A DNA stretch of 64,000 bases from the NCBI RefSeq assembly GCF_002734285.1, contig NZ_NSEA01000014.1:124001-188000 (forward strand). The letters are read 5' to 3'. The stretch is from Fredinandcohnia onubensis. GTDB taxonomy: Bacteria > Bacillota > Bacilli > Bacillales > Bacillaceae_L. Positions 21,150-29,616 of this stretch are shown in pieces. How positions within the stretch are numbered: position 1 is the first letter of the stretch; each line of letters starts with the position of its first letter. The notes beneath the pieces were generated by a model. The model had not been told where the DNA came from. It did no database searches and saw only the letters and a program-made list of their open reading frames with translations. A program made the translations under genes and the position numbers.

Positions 21150-21480
21150 TTTTTCCTGTTTTATCCAGAAGTGCTGTCTAATACACTATTTATATTATGA
21201 CCTTTTCCTGTTTTATCCAAAACCTATGTCATATACGCTATTTATGCTATGGCTTTTCCCTGTTTTATCCAAAACCTATATCATATATGCTATTTATGCT
21301 ATGGCTTTTCCCTGTTTTATCCAAAACCTATATCATATATGCTATTTATGCTATGGCTTTTTCCTGTTTTATCCAGAAATGCTGTCTTATCCGCTACTTA
21401 TGATTTGGCTTTTTCCTGTTTTATCCAGAAGTCCTGTCTTATACGCTATCTATGCTATGACCTTTTCCTGTTTTATCCAA
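21150..21480 (+). repeat. 52-bp tandem repeat array (six periods)
   Basis: The anchor CCTGTTTTATCCA recurs at 21155, 21207, 21259, 21311, 21363, 21415 and 21467, exactly 52 bases apart. The two central units (from 21259) are almost identical; outer ones drift. The unit lacks stop codons in all three plus frames, and since 52 is not a multiple of three each frame feeds into the next, producing spurious open frames with Phe/Tyr/Leu-rich repeats. No start or ribosome site supports a gene. Lies between the NERD gene and yjaZ. Confidence 0.93.
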
Positions 21481-21557
21481 AGGTGAGATCATATCTACAA
21501 ATTCCCCCAAGAAATTTACCTTTTTTAAGTTAAAATCAAAAACCACAGCCCCTACAA

Positions 21558-22205
21558 TCAAAGATACTCCTTCACAAACTCCTTCGAGTCCACACCCAAG
21601 ATTGCGTTCGTTTGTAGTTTGTTAGCTTCCAAATATTGCTTAACTAAGTAATAGCCTGCACAATAACCTGCCATCTTGGGGCTGAAGCCTTTTCCGTATA
21701 AAAGATCGTTGTGTTTTCGTTCGTTTCTTTTTACAGTTCGGTTCGGAATTATTAGTTGTTTGACAAGTTTTTCAAGCTGTACATCGGAGTAATATTTCGT
21801 CCATCCCGCTAGATTCTCCGCCCCACAATGCTCACGAACTGCGTTTTCTGCAATCCCCTCTAAGATCACCGTATCCAAAAAAGTTAAGTCGGCTTCATTC
21901 TTTTTATATTTTTTCAGACGACAAACATGATTGTATTCATGTGTGAGCACTGCTTTGATTTCGTCATGTGAATTATGCGGAGAGAAAAAGAGAAATAATT
22001 TGTCCTTAAAGGCAAGCCCTGATTTGCCATTATAATCTCTTTTGATTCTGGAGTTTGTTTCGTCTGCCGGGAAAATGAAGATTGGGACCTGCGGACCGTT
22101 CCATTTTTTTTGCAAGACACTATATTCTTTTTTTACTTTTCCCCATACGTTTTTAGGAAGGCTATCAAGTATGTTTGTAGTAACTGTTCTGTACATTCCG
22201 TGCAT
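21558..22205 (-). CDS. yjaZ: YjaZ-like predicted metalloprotease (DUF2268); N-terminus apparently frameshifted
   Basis: From the internal ATG at 22205 the protein is 215 aa with the zinc motif HEYNH (VLTHEYNHVCRL), the HExxH variant of DUF2268. The same frame continues upstream to 22331 without a good start, encoding VIRTDQWLKES and further residues. If the run of four G at 22325-22328 were five, the GTG at 22330 would read GTG GGG GTA ATC CGC, giving MGVIRTDQWL, the N-terminus I expect for this family. So the gene is either disrupted by a one-base deletion or the base is an assembly error; a short form may start at 22205. Position between fabF and app supports yjaZ. Confidence 0.8.
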   Translation of the reverse strand: MHGMYRTVTTNILDSLPKNVWGKVKKEYSVLQKKWNGPQVPIFIFPADETNSRIKRDYNGKSGLAFKDKLFLFFSPHNSHDEIKAVLTHEYNHVCRLKKYKKNEADLTFLDTVILEGIAENAVREHCGAENLAGWTKYYSDVQLEKLVKQLIIPNRTVKRNERKHNDLLYGKGFSPKMAGYCAGYYLVKQYLEANKLQTNAILGVDSKEFVKEYL

Positions 22206-22373
22206 TTTTAAATACTGATAAATCTCACGTTCTGAAGCCCTATTTGAAAAATAGCTTCTTAGTTTTTTACAAAGTTTAACTGGATTTTCATGTGACTCCT
22301 TCAGCCATTGGTCTGTGCGGATTACCCCACTTCACCACATCCTTTCTTCACCTCATTATCGTATTCGATTTTA

Positions 22374-22407
22374 ATAAAAAAGGAGCCAGACCATTTGGCC
22401 TGACTCC
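22374..22407 (-). terminator. Terminator of fabH-fabF
   Basis: On the minus strand GGAGTCAGGCC pairs with GGTCTGGCTCC around a short loop, followed by TTTTTT; it lies 14 bases past the fabF stop. Confidence 0.88.
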
Positions 22408-22420
22408 TCGGATTTAAACG

Positions 22421-23659
22421 TTATTGATATTTCTTAAATAGAATTGTTGCGTTGTGTCCACCGAAACCAAGTGAGTTACTTAGTGCAACATTTACTTCTT
22501 GTTGTCTAGCTTTGTTTGGTACATAGTCTAAGTCACAATCTGGATCTGGTGTTTCATAGTTAATAGTTGGTGGAATGATTCCTTCTTTAATTGCAAGTAC
22601 CGAGAAGATTGCTTCCACACCACCAGCAGCTCCAAGTAAGTGACCTGTCATCGATTTTGTAGAGCTGATCGCTACTTTATAAGCATGTTCACCGAGTACT
22701 TCTTTAATTGCTGCAGTTTCAAACTTATCATTATAATCTGTGCTAGTTCCATGAGCGTTGATATAATCAACATCACTTGGATTTAGTCCTGCATCTGCAA
22801 TGGCTTGGCGCATTGCGCGAGCTCCACCTTCACCGCCTGGTGCTGGAGCTGTTATATGATAAGCATCTCCTGTTGCACCGTAGCCAACGATTTCTGCATA
22901 AATATTGGCTCCCCGAGCTAATGCATGTTCAAGTTCTTCAAGGACTAGAACTCCAGCTCCCTCACCCATTACAAATCCGTCTCGGTTTTTATCAAATGGA
23001 CGGCTTGCTGTTTTCGGATCTGGGTTTAATGATACGGCTCTTGCTGAAACGAAACCAGCAAATGACATACTGGTTAATGGTGCTTCTGTTCCGCCAGTAA
23101 CCATGACGTCTGCATCTCCACGTTGGATTACCTTAAACGCATCACCGATTGAGTTCGTACCAGTCGCACATGCTGTAACTGTACATGTGTTAATTCCTTT
23201 TGCTCCGATAGCGATGGATACTTGGCCAGCCGCCATGTCTGGAATCATCATTGGTACATAGAATGGACTTACACGACGATAACCTTTTTCTAAGAAAATC
23301 TTATGCTGTTCCTCATGAGTTTCCATTCCGCCAATACCTGAACCAAGCCATACTCCAACACGCTCTGCATTATCTTCATTGATAGTTAAATTTGCATCTT
23401 TAACTGCCATGAATGAAGCAGCTATGGCATATTGTGTGAAGCGGTCCATACGACGTGCTTCTTTTTTGTCCATATAATTTTCCGGATTAAAATCCTTTAA
23501 TTCCGCTGCTACCTTTGCTGGTAAGCCTTCAATTTGAACTCTTGTTAATGGACCGATACCTGAGACACCGTTTTTCGCATTTTCCCACGTCGTTTTCACA
23601 TCGTTACCTAACGGCGAAACCGTGCCTAATCCTGTTACTACTACACGCTTCTTTTCCAT
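22421..23659 (-). CDS. fabF: 3-oxoacyl-[acyl-carrier-protein] synthase II
   Basis: 412 aa, the standard KAS II length. Starts [17 protein letters not shown]. The catalytic triad is visible: Cys in [11 protein letters not shown] (about residue 164), His in [12 protein letters not shown] (about 304), and His in [13 protein letters not shown] (about 340). Catalyses elongation of acyl-ACP with malonyl-ACP in the cytoplasm. AAGGAG precedes the ATG; it lies 76 bases after fabH, so the two form an operon under the FapR-like site upstream of fabH. Confidence 0.97.
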   Translation of the reverse strand: MEKKRVVVTGLGTVSPLGNDVKTTWENAKNGVSGIGPLTRVQIEGLPAKVAAELKDFNPENYMDKKEARRMDRFTQYAIAASFMAVKDANLTINEDNAERVGVWLGSGIGGMETHEEQHKIFLEKGYRRVSPFYVPMMIPDMAAGQVSIAIGAKGINTCTVTACATGTNSIGDAFKVIQRGDADVMVTGGTEAPLTSMSFAGFVSARAVSLNPDPKTASRPFDKNRDGFVMGEGAGVLVLEELEHALARGANIYAEIVGYGATGDAYHITAPAPGGEGGARAMRQAIADAGLNPSDVDYINAHGTSTDYNDKFETAAIKEVLGEHAYKVAISSTKSMTGHLLGAAGGVEAIFSVLAIKEGIIPPTINYETPDPDCDLDYVPNKARQQEVNVALSNSLGFGGHNATILFKKYQ

Positions 23660-23735
23660 AATCTTTCTCCTTCCAACCTATTTCAACATTTCTATCAATA
23701 GTTGCGACAAATGATGTTCTTTTATGTTAGTTTCT

Positions 23736-24668
23736 TTAGCGACCCCATCTTATACAGATGGCACCCCAAGTTAGTCCTCCACCGAATCCTACCATAACAA
23801 TTACGTCATCATCCTTAATTTTTCCTGCTTCAATATCTTCAACAATTGAAATTGGAATGGATGCTGCTGATGTATTTCCGTATTTATTCACTGTTTTAGA
23901 CATTTTTTCAACTGGTAGTTCAAGTCTTTCTCTTGAAGCCTCCATGATTCGAATGTTTGCTTGGTGTGGGATTAAATAATCAACATCTTCACGCTTTAAT
24001 CCTGCTTTTTCTATTACATTTACACTTGATTCGCCCATTTGTCTTACTGCAAATTTGAATACTTCGCGTCCATTCATAATGATGTGTTCATCTTGGTAAA
24101 GATGTTTTGCACCAGTTCCGTCTGCTCCTAATTCGAAAGAGAGGATTCCTCTTCCTTCTGAAACTTCACCAAGAACAACTGAACCTGCTCCATCTCCAAA
24201 TAATACGGCTGTATTTCTGTCGCTCCAGTCCACAATTTTAGACAGTTTTTCAACACCTACTACTAATACATGCTTATAATCACCATTTTCAATAAACTGT
24301 TTACCTGTAATGATTCCATACATAAATCCAGCACATGCTGCACTAATATCCATTGCCGCTGCATTTTTTGCACCAAGACGTTCTTGAATCATACATGCAA
24401 CTGACGGAAATGGGTTGTCAGGCGTTACTGTCGCTACAATAATCAAGTCTAATTCTTCTGCGCTGATACCTGAATCTTCTAAAGCTCTACGGGCTGCTTC
24501 ATACGCCATATCAGAAGTATTTGTATCATCATCGGCAATTCTGCGTTCTTCTATTCCTGTTCTTGTACGAATCCATTCATCTGATGTATCTAAAATTTTT
24601 TCGAGATCTTTGTTTGTTACCACTCTTTCCGGTACAAATCGATTGATTCCAATTATTCCTACACCCAT
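23736..24668 (-). CDS. fabH: 3-oxoacyl-[acyl-carrier-protein] synthase III
   Basis: 310 aa from the ATG at 24668 (AAAAGGGAG upstream); the open frame extends 27 codons further without a start signal and across the operator. Motifs: [16 protein letters not shown], catalytic Cys in [12 protein letters not shown] (about residue 112), His in [10 protein letters not shown] (about 237) and Asn in [10 protein letters not shown] (about 267). Starts fatty-acid synthesis by condensing acyl-CoA (in Bacillus usually branched-chain) with malonyl-ACP. First gene of fabH-fabF. Confidence 0.96.
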   Translation of the reverse strand: MGVGIIGINRFVPERVVTNKDLEKILDTSDEWIRTRTGIEERRIADDDTNTSDMAYEAARRALEDSGISAEELDLIIVATVTPDNPFPSVACMIQERLGAKNAAAMDISAACAGFMYGIITGKQFIENGDYKHVLVVGVEKLSKIVDWSDRNTAVLFGDGAGSVVLGEVSEGRGILSFELGADGTGAKHLYQDEHIIMNGREVFKFAVRQMGESSVNVIEKAGLKREDVDYLIPHQANIRIMEASRERLELPVEKMSKTVNKYGNTSAASIPISIVEDIEAGKIKDDDVIVMVGFGGGLTWGAICIRWGR

Positions 24669-24749
24669 ACAAACATCTCCCTTTTTATGAGAAAAACATA
24701 ATTTTTTATCAAAAAAGCTTTTTTTATTCCGCGCTTTTCTTATTATCAA

Positions 24750-24797
24750 TTATTATGACTTGGTACTAATTTTAATTCATTTTTTAATTGTTATCAA
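24750..24797 (-). promoter_or_regulatory. fabH promoter with FapR-like operator
   Basis: On the minus strand TTGATA (24797-24792), 17-base spacer, TAAAAT (24774-24769). Directly downstream and overlapping the -10 is TTAGTACCAAGTCATAATAA (24770-24751), which matches the FapR operator type (TTAGTACCT then an inverted arm) in its first arm and partly in its second. Known: FapR represses fab genes until malonyl-CoA binds it. The position over the start site fits repression. Confidence 0.72.
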
Positions 24798-24939
24798 CTC
24801 TTTGGTTTTATTTTTTGAAAGATTCCATGTTAGCCTAGGATTTTGAGTGATGCTAGCCCATCTCATTTTTTGAGATGTATCATATGAATATAATATAAAT
24901 GTTGTAAAGAAAACTTCTTATGTGAGTTGGTGATAAAAA

Positions 24940-25212
24940 ATGAGTAATGAGAATGAAGATTTTGATTTAAAAGAAAAGGGTGAGCGTGATTCTTCCTCAA
25001 TGGATCGGTTCGATCGGCTCATGTTTGGTTCTCGTTCGGCAAAGAGAAATAAGGATGAAGCATCCGTAGAAAATTCCAATCAAAATCATGCTAATGGAGT
25101 AGATTTCAACCAACTAATGGGACAAATTAGTGATATTATGACCTCCATTGATAAAATCAAACCAGCTTTAAAAGATCTTTCGCCACTCCTTGATTATTTT
25201 CGAAAAAAATAA
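24940..25212 (+). CDS. Small YjzB-like hypothetical protein
   Basis: 90 aa, highly charged and without membrane segment: an acidic N-terminus (SNENEDFDLKEKGERD), a middle MDRFDRLMFGSR, and an amphipathic C-terminus ISDIMTSIDKIKPALKDL ending in LLDYFRKK. GGTGAT precedes the ATG. It lies opposite to fabH and med, the position of yjzB in B. subtilis, so it is probably the counterpart; I assign no function. Confidence 0.6.
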   Translation: MSNENEDFDLKEKGERDSSSMDRFDRLMFGSRSAKRNKDEASVENSNQNHANGVDFNQLMGQISDIMTSIDKIKPALKDLSPLLDYFRKK

Positions 25213-25243
25213 GAAGCTATCACCTGATGTGATAGCCTCTTCT
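25211..25243 (+). terminator. Bidirectional terminator between the yjzB-like gene and med
   Basis: GCTATCAC and GTGATAGC form the stem around CTGAT, flanked by GAAG/CTTC-type extension and a T-rich tail. Confidence 0.85.
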
Positions 25244-26198
25244 ATTTTGATGGAAGATCTCCCGTTTCTTTATATTGTTTAATATAATCTTTGAGTTCTG
25301 TAATAAAATTTTCATCAACCTTGGGGCTAAAAATCCCCATTGAAATGACTTCATCTTGAAAGTCAAACGAAAGGTTTCCTGAAGCAAGTTCACCCTTATT
25401 GAACTTTTCGGCAACTAACAAATAGAGTTGATCCACATGCTGAACAGTACTTGTATAGACGGTTTCTTTGCCCAGGTCTGATTGGTCCGAAACATAACCT
25501 ATTGCATATAGTCCTTCTTCCTTAAGCCTTTCTATCACTGGTACATTGTAGCCATCCCCAGCAGGATAAATAATATCAACACCGTCTGTTATCATTTTCT
25601 CAGCTATCGAAATTGCTTTTTCGTCATCATCCCAGTTTTGAACATATCCTATATCTACATCGACTTCATCATTTTGAAATAAAACACCCTCATAAAACCC
25701 ATTGATTTCTGGTTGCCATTCAAAAGCAGCAATAATTCCGATTTTGTTTGTTTTCGTCATTTCACCCGCAACCATGCCACCGAAAAATCCCATTGCATGC
25801 CCTTCAAAGTTTAGGCTCGTAACATTCTCTTTTCTCGTATTCCCATTGAAAAAAACAAAATGCACATCAGGGTATTCATCTGCAATATCATTAAAAATTG
25901 AAACATATTCACTACCATGACCAAATATTAAGTTGACACCTTTATCGACATATTCATCCACAGCAGATCTAGTTGCAGCTTCTGTCGTAATTCCTTCTTT
26001 GTAAAAGACATCAACCTCAAATTGAGATTTTATCTGTAATAAACCCTTATATCCCTTCGTTCCCCATACTTGGTCATCTATTGTATCTGGTACAAGCAAA
26101 CCTACTTTTTTGACCCCAGTATCTGCATCTGTTTGTCCACAGGATACGAGAAAACTTAATAGGAATAAGAGCGTCACCCACCTAAACAACTTTTGCAT
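25242..26198 (-). CDS. med: Med-like BMP-family lipoprotein (transcriptional activator of competence in B. subtilis)
   Basis: 318 aa from the ATG at 26198 (GAAGGAG upstream). Lipoprotein signal MQKLFRWVTLLFLLSFLVSC with lipobox LVSC. The remainder is a basic-membrane-protein fold: VGLLVPDTIDDQVWGTKGYKG, NLIFGHGSEYVSIFNDIA, GVDIIYPAGDGYNVPVI. B. subtilis Med raises comK expression and is a surface lipoprotein of this family. The neighbours yjaU, yjaV, yjzB and fabH support orthology. The usual partner gene comZ, which follows med in B. subtilis, is absent here. Confidence 0.85.
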   Translation of the reverse strand: MQKLFRWVTLLFLLSFLVSCGQTDADTGVKKVGLLVPDTIDDQVWGTKGYKGLLQIKSQFEVDVFYKEGITTEAATRSAVDEYVDKGVNLIFGHGSEYVSIFNDIADEYPDVHFVFFNGNTRKENVTSLNFEGHAMGFFGGMVAGEMTKTNKIGIIAAFEWQPEINGFYEGVLFQNDEVDVDIGYVQNWDDDEKAISIAEKMITDGVDIIYPAGDGYNVPVIERLKEEGLYAIGYVSDQSDLGKETVYTSTVQHVDQLYLLVAEKFNKGELASGNLSFDFQDEVISMGIFSPKVDENFITELKDYIKQYKETGDLPSK

Positions 26199-26287
26199 TA
26201 CTACAACTCCTTCAAAAACAAAAACAAAATTCATCTTCTATACTTTATTTTATTGTACTTTGTGCTACTTGGAAAGCAAAAGAAGAA

Positions 26288-26854
26288 CTAGCTGTCTAAG
26301 TTTTGGTGGATATATTCTTTATGGTCATTCTTTATTTGAATACCTTCGGCTAAACCTTTATTAGAAAAGTCGATAAACGTAAACAAAAACTCTAAATTCT
26401 TCGTCCGGATCTTCCGATGTTCCCACAGACTATTTTCTAAATTTATTTTGGTATACCAACTCTCATCCAATTCATCCTCCAAAGAGTTCTTTACTTCTTT
26501 GTTTTTATCGTGTGCCGAGACCAAAATAAGTTTAGTTTTTGAATCAATGCAATAGTCAAATACGGATTGAAGTCTTTCTTCTTTTTCCTCATTTCGATTT
26601 GGATCGGTAGAGCTAAACCATGGATATATGACTGCATCTGTTTTTCCGAACAAACTCTGGTTCAATAATGCCTTCGAATTGTCGATAAAATGAAAATAGG
26701 CATTGCGTCCAATATAGAGCATTTTATTTTCTTCCGGACTATTTTCCATCGGTTCGGCATCTACTCCAATGACATTGATTTCCTCTTCTAGCATCCTGCG
26801 GCAGAGTCCATATCCTACAAACGAGAAAGCATCGAATAGTATGACCTTCTTCAC
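26288..26854 (-). CDS. yjaV: YjaV-like protein, NAD(P)-binding-like fold suspected
   Basis: 188 aa from a GTG start at 26854; GGGGGATG sits six bases upstream, whereas earlier in-frame starts lack a ribosome site. The N-terminus (KKVILFDAFSFVGYGLCRRM) with a following acidic strand end (INVIGVDAE) looks like the first beta-alpha-beta of a Rossmann fold, though without a full GxGxxG. Located between med and yjaU as in B. subtilis. Function unknown. Confidence 0.75.
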   Translation of the reverse strand: MKKVILFDAFSFVGYGLCRRMLEEEINVIGVDAEPMENSPEENKMLYIGRNAYFHFIDNSKALLNQSLFGKTDAVIYPWFSSTDPNRNEEKEERLQSVFDYCIDSKTKLILVSAHDKNKEVKNSLEDELDESWYTKINLENSLWEHRKIRTKNLEFLFTFIDFSNKGLAEGIQIKNDHKEYIHQNLDS

Positions 26855-26878
26855 TTGTAACATCCCCCATATATTATT

Positions 26879-26982
26879 AATCAAATGCGCCTTGGCGTAT
26901 TTGCCGCCCGATTTTTTTCGAGCCTGCTCGAAAAACTTCCATTGAAAAATCGTGGCATCCGCCGGAGGCTAACTTTATTCAG
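26879..26982 (-). repeat. Intergenic repeat, copy A (inverted relative to copy B at 28017-28122)
   Basis: Its reverse complement matches 28017-28122 almost base for base: CTGAATAAAGTT, CCTCCGGCGGATGCCACG, GATTTTTC, TTTTTCGAGC...GCTCGAAAAA, AATACGCCAAGGCGCATTTG. The inner TTTTTCGAG/CTCGAAAAA forms a hairpin. A further CTGAATAAAGTTA word lies at 27053-27067 in opposite orientation to the one at the end of this copy. No coding capacity. It lies just upstream of the yjaV start. Confidence 0.93.
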
Positions 26983-27093
26983 CCATAGTTTGAACTCCCA
27001 CAAAAGACTAAACCCTTACTCCTCATCCCCCCATTATATTAATAGGGACTTCTGCTGAATAAAGTTACAGTATCGTATGCGGGTTAGTAAATA

Positions 27094-27130
27094 AAAAGTC
27101 CCTATTCTTTCAAGAAACTGGGACTTTTTA
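27094..27130 (-). terminator. Terminator of yjaU
   Basis: AAAAAGTCCC and GGGACTTTTT pair; the stem overlaps the yjaU stop codon and on the minus strand ends in a T run. Confidence 0.82.
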
Positions 27131-27859
27131 TAATTCCTTTTCATTTTCTTTATAGAAGCTACCAATCGAGCGACTGAATGCATACGTATTTTCACTGATA
27201 TGATAGCTTAACGTGACCATCTCGTTTCCACTTTCATATTTCTTACTGTGTATTTCAGGAGTGTATGTTCTTTCATTTGTGTTATGCCAAATTTTAATTG
27301 GGATACCTGGAATTACAAGATTATCTTTAGATGCTAAATCTTTAATTTTGAATTCAACTTCTCGTTCCTCAAGGTGATAAGCCTTCGCAACTTCTTTTAG
27401 CAACTTTTTATAAAAAAATTTATTTTTTCTTTCATTCTCAATATGGGCAACTAAATCAATGCATGGATTTAGGAAAGCCATGGATCTTATTTCTCCTTGC
27501 ATCCTTTTACTTAACTGCATGGCAGTTAATGCTCCCATCCCTTCAGCAAGAATATGGATGCGTTTGTTTAGGATTTCACGTTTCATCACGATGTGATACA
27601 ACTGTTTTGCCAATTTTACGGAGGCAGGATTTCCCCAGTTTGCACCATACAGGTTTGAATAAAATACTGTATATCCCTCATCCTTAAGGTATTCGAGAAT
27701 TTGGGACCTTGCGTAATTTTGGATCCAAAAGCTAGTGCTTTCTTCTACAAAATTCGTTTTATCCCCTATGATTAAAACAGCAAAGCCATTTGGACGTTTT
27801 GGCAAATGAAGAGCAGACCACTCCGTATCGAGCTTAAAGAATTGTTTATTTTGTACCAT
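27128..27859 (-). CDS. yjaU: YjaU-like alpha/beta-hydrolase-fold protein lacking the nucleophile serine
   Basis: 243 aa. The fold is suggested by GFAVLIIGDKTNF (first strand), the nucleophile-elbow region RIHILAEGMGALTAMQLSKR near residue 110-125, and later IPIKIWHNTNER. At the elbow the usual GxSxG reads AEGMG, so the position of the catalytic serine holds glycine. AGGAG precedes the ATG. Located between yjaV and yjzD as in B. subtilis. Probably not an ordinary esterase; role unknown. Confidence 0.75.
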   Translation of the reverse strand: MVQNKQFFKLDTEWSALHLPKRPNGFAVLIIGDKTNFVEESTSFWIQNYARSQILEYLKDEGYTVFYSNLYGANWGNPASVKLAKQLYHIVMKREILNKRIHILAEGMGALTAMQLSKRMQGEIRSMAFLNPCIDLVAHIENERKNKFFYKKLLKEVAKAYHLEEREVEFKIKDLASKDNLVIPGIPIKIWHNTNERTYTPEIHSKKYESGNEMVTLSYHISENTYAFSRSIGSFYKENEKEL

Positions 27860-28016
27860 TGCTCTCTTCTCCTACTCCTGATTTTCGTCCTTCATGATTA
27901 GTGTATGATATGAAATAAAAGATGAAAGGGGGAAATGCCTATAAAATAGCTTTTCTTAAAGATGACAAATGTGGTAAACTATTTAAAGATACCGTTAACT
28001 TTATTCAGCAGAAGTA

Positions 28017-28122
28017 CTGAATAAAGTTAAAGCCTCCGGCGGATGCCACGATTTTTCAGTGGTAGTTTTTCGAGCGAGCTCGAAAAAAATCGGGCGCAAA
28101 TACGCCAAGGCGCATTTGATTT
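28017..28122 (+). repeat. Intergenic repeat, copy B
   Basis: See copy A at 26879-26982. This copy begins CTGAATAAAGTTAAAGCC, contains CCTCCGGCGGATGCCACG, the hairpin TTTTTCGAGCGAGCTCGAAAAA and GGCGCAAATACGCCAAGGCGC, and ends 16 bases before the yjzD start. An opposing TAACTTTATTCAGCAGAAGT (27994-28013) precedes it, giving an inverted pair. The yjzD leader therefore derives partly from repeat DNA. Confidence 0.93.
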
Positions 28123-28138
28123 TAATGAGGTGAAAACA

Positions 28139-28327
28139 TTGCGTTATTTTTGGACTTTCTTTTGGACATTCCTCTTAATCCAAATGGCTTCATATGTTAT
28201 TGGATCAATGCAGGCAGCTACATATTCATTTCAAACAGCTTCAGTCGTTGCGGTGATTGTGACAGCCCTAATCATTATTTTAGGTTCTGTTATTCCAAAC
28301 GAGCCTGTAGAGGAACCTCATCATTAA
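28139..28327 (+). CDS. yjzD: YjzD family small membrane protein (DUF2929)
   Basis: 62 aa from a TTG start at 28139; GAGGTG lies seven bases upstream. The open frame extends further upstream only through repeat copy B. Translation RYFWTFFWTFLLIQMASYVIG then FQTASVVAVIVTALIIILGSV with the ending IPNEPVEEPHH: two membrane helices and the conserved PNEPVE tail of YjzD. Convergent with yjzC across a shared terminator. Function unclear. Confidence 0.9.
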   Translation: MRYFWTFFWTFLLIQMASYVIGSMQAATYSFQTASVVAVIVTALIIILGSVIPNEPVEEPHH

Positions 28328-28331
28328 TATG

Positions 28332-28359
28332 CAAAAAAAGACCCGTTCGGGTCTTTTTT
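28332..28359 (+). terminator. Bidirectional terminator between yjzD and yjzC
   Basis: AAAAAAGACCCG and CGGGTCTTTTTT pair around TT; A and T runs flank both sides. Confidence 0.9.
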
Positions 28360-28365
28360 TGTTGT

Positions 28366-28545
28366 TTATGGCTTTCTTTTATATGACCATTTGCGGTTAT
28401 GGTTTGAGTTTTCCGGGAACGGGTCACCGGCACTTAATTTAACACTTTTAGGGTTCTTAACCATATCTCCTTGCTCGCCGATTTCTACATAAATCCCATT
28501 ATTCGGTGCTTTTTGCCCTGCACGAAATTCATGACTTTGCCCCAT
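28366..28545 (-). CDS. yjzC: YjzC family small protein
   Basis: 59 aa, starting at the second of two adjacent ATG codons because AAGGAGG is six bases before it and only three before the first. The sequence has the YjzC pattern GQSHEFRAGQKAPNNGIYVE with a basic end HNRKWSYKRKP. Soluble, lacking membrane segments. Located between argF and yjzD as in B. subtilis. Function unknown. Confidence 0.9.
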   Translation of the reverse strand: MGQSHEFRAGQKAPNNGIYVEIGEQGDMVKNPKSVKLSAGDPFPENSNHNRKWSYKRKP

Positions 28546-28607
28546 CATAATCCTCCTTTTTGAATAGTATTACAAGATTACTATTCCCACTACCCTTTAA
28601 AATCATG

Positions 28608-28643
28608 AAAAAAAGCCCCAGTACTTAAAAAGGACCGAGGCTT
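28608..28643 (-). terminator. Terminator of the arginine operon
   Basis: On the minus strand AAGCCTCGGTCC pairs with GTACTGGGGCTT (some G-T pairs) followed by TTTTTTT, 14 bases after the argF stop. Confidence 0.85.
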
Positions 28644-28656
28644 CATAAAATTTTGC

Positions 28657-29616
28657 TTATTCCATAATTGCTTTTAATACTGCTTTTTGAACGTGGAGAC
28701 GATTTCCCGCTTGTTCGAATACAACTGAATGTGGTCCATCAATCACATCGGCCGTAACTTCTTCACCACGATGTGCCGGTAAACAGTGCATGAACATGTA
28801 GTCTTCATTAGCACCACTTACAAGCTCTGAATTAACTTGATATGGCATAAACGCCTGAAGTCTTTCTTGCTGTTCCTTTTCTTGCCCCATGCTTGCCCAT
28901 ACATCTGTGTATATATAATCCGCACCTTCTAGGCCACCTACAGGATCATGGCTTACCTCAATAACTGCATTTGTTTCTTTTGCAATTTCTTTTGCTTTCT
29001 CTACGATAAAAGTCTTCGGAGCGTATGCAGGCGGACAAACAACCGTACAGTCCAATCCAACCTTTGCCGAAGCAATCATTAGTGAATGAGCAACATTATT
29101 GCCATCCCCAACATAGACAAGTTTGCTTCCCTTGAAGATTTTCTTTTTTTCATAAATTGTGAGTAAATCAGCTAATGCTTGGCATGGGTGATAGTCTTCT
29201 GTTAGACCATTGATGACTGGAATACTGGCAAATTTTGCGAGCTCCTCAATTTTTTCATGCTCAAATGTACGAATCATGATTGCATCTACATATTCAGACA
29301 AAACCATCGCTGTATCAGCAATTGATTCTCCTCTACCTAGCTGCATATCATTGCTATTTAGGTAGATTGCATTTCCACCAAGCTGAAGCATACCTGCCTC
29401 AAAAGACACTCTTGTACGGGTTGAATGCTTTTCAAAGATCATCGCTAAGGTTTTTCCTTTTAAATACGATGTTTCTTCCCCATTCTTATGCTTTTGCTTT
29501 ATTTCAATAGCTGTATCCAACAAACTGATAATTTCTTCACCTGTTAAATCAAGGAGAGTAAGTAAATCCTTTCCCTTTAGAACGTTGTTAGCATTATGTT
29601 TAATAGCAGTTGTCAT
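28657..29616 (-). CDS. argF: Ornithine carbamoyltransferase
   Basis: 319 aa, normal for the family. Carbamoyl-phosphate motif STRTRVSFE (about residues 67-75), ornithine-side motif [11 protein letters not shown], and [11 protein letters not shown] with the catalytic-site Cys near residue 280. Makes citrulline from ornithine and carbamoyl phosphate in the cytoplasm. Its ATG overlaps the carB stop by four bases, coupling it to carbamoyl-phosphate synthesis. Last gene of argC-J-B-D-carA-carB-argF. Confidence 0.97.
   Translation of the reverse strand: MTTAIKHNANNVLKGKDLLTLLDLTGEEIISLLDTAIEIKQKHKNGEETSYLKGKTLAMIFEKHSTRTRVSFEAGMLQLGGNAIYLNSNDMQLGRGESIADTAMVLSEYVDAIMIRTFEHEKIEELAKFASIPVINGLTEDYHPCQALADLLTIYEKKKIFKGSKLVYVGDGNNVAHSLMIASAKVGLDCTVVCPPAYAPKTFIVEKAKEIAKETNAVIEVSHDPVGGLEGADYIYTDVWASMGQEKEQQERLQAFMPYQVNSELVSGANEDYMFMHCLPAHRGEEVTADVIDGPHSVVFEQAGNRLHVQKAVLKAIME

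Noticed and set aside
21150-21480. Possible CRISPR array
   Set aside because: Units are contiguous with no unique spacers, and no cas gene is near.
21091-21533. Long plus-strand open frames rich in Phe, Tyr and Leu
   Set aside because: They arise because the 52-bp repeat unit has no stop in any frame; the peptide is the same DNA read in rotating frames, and there is no ribosome site or conserved start.
24857-24877. CATCTCA/TGAGATG hairpin between fabH and the yjzB-like gene as a terminator
   Set aside because: It follows no gene end on either strand and lacks a T run; left unassigned.
28043-28138. N-terminal extension of yjzD
   Set aside because: It is translated repeat DNA; the TTG at 28139 has a ribosome site and restores the family N-terminus.
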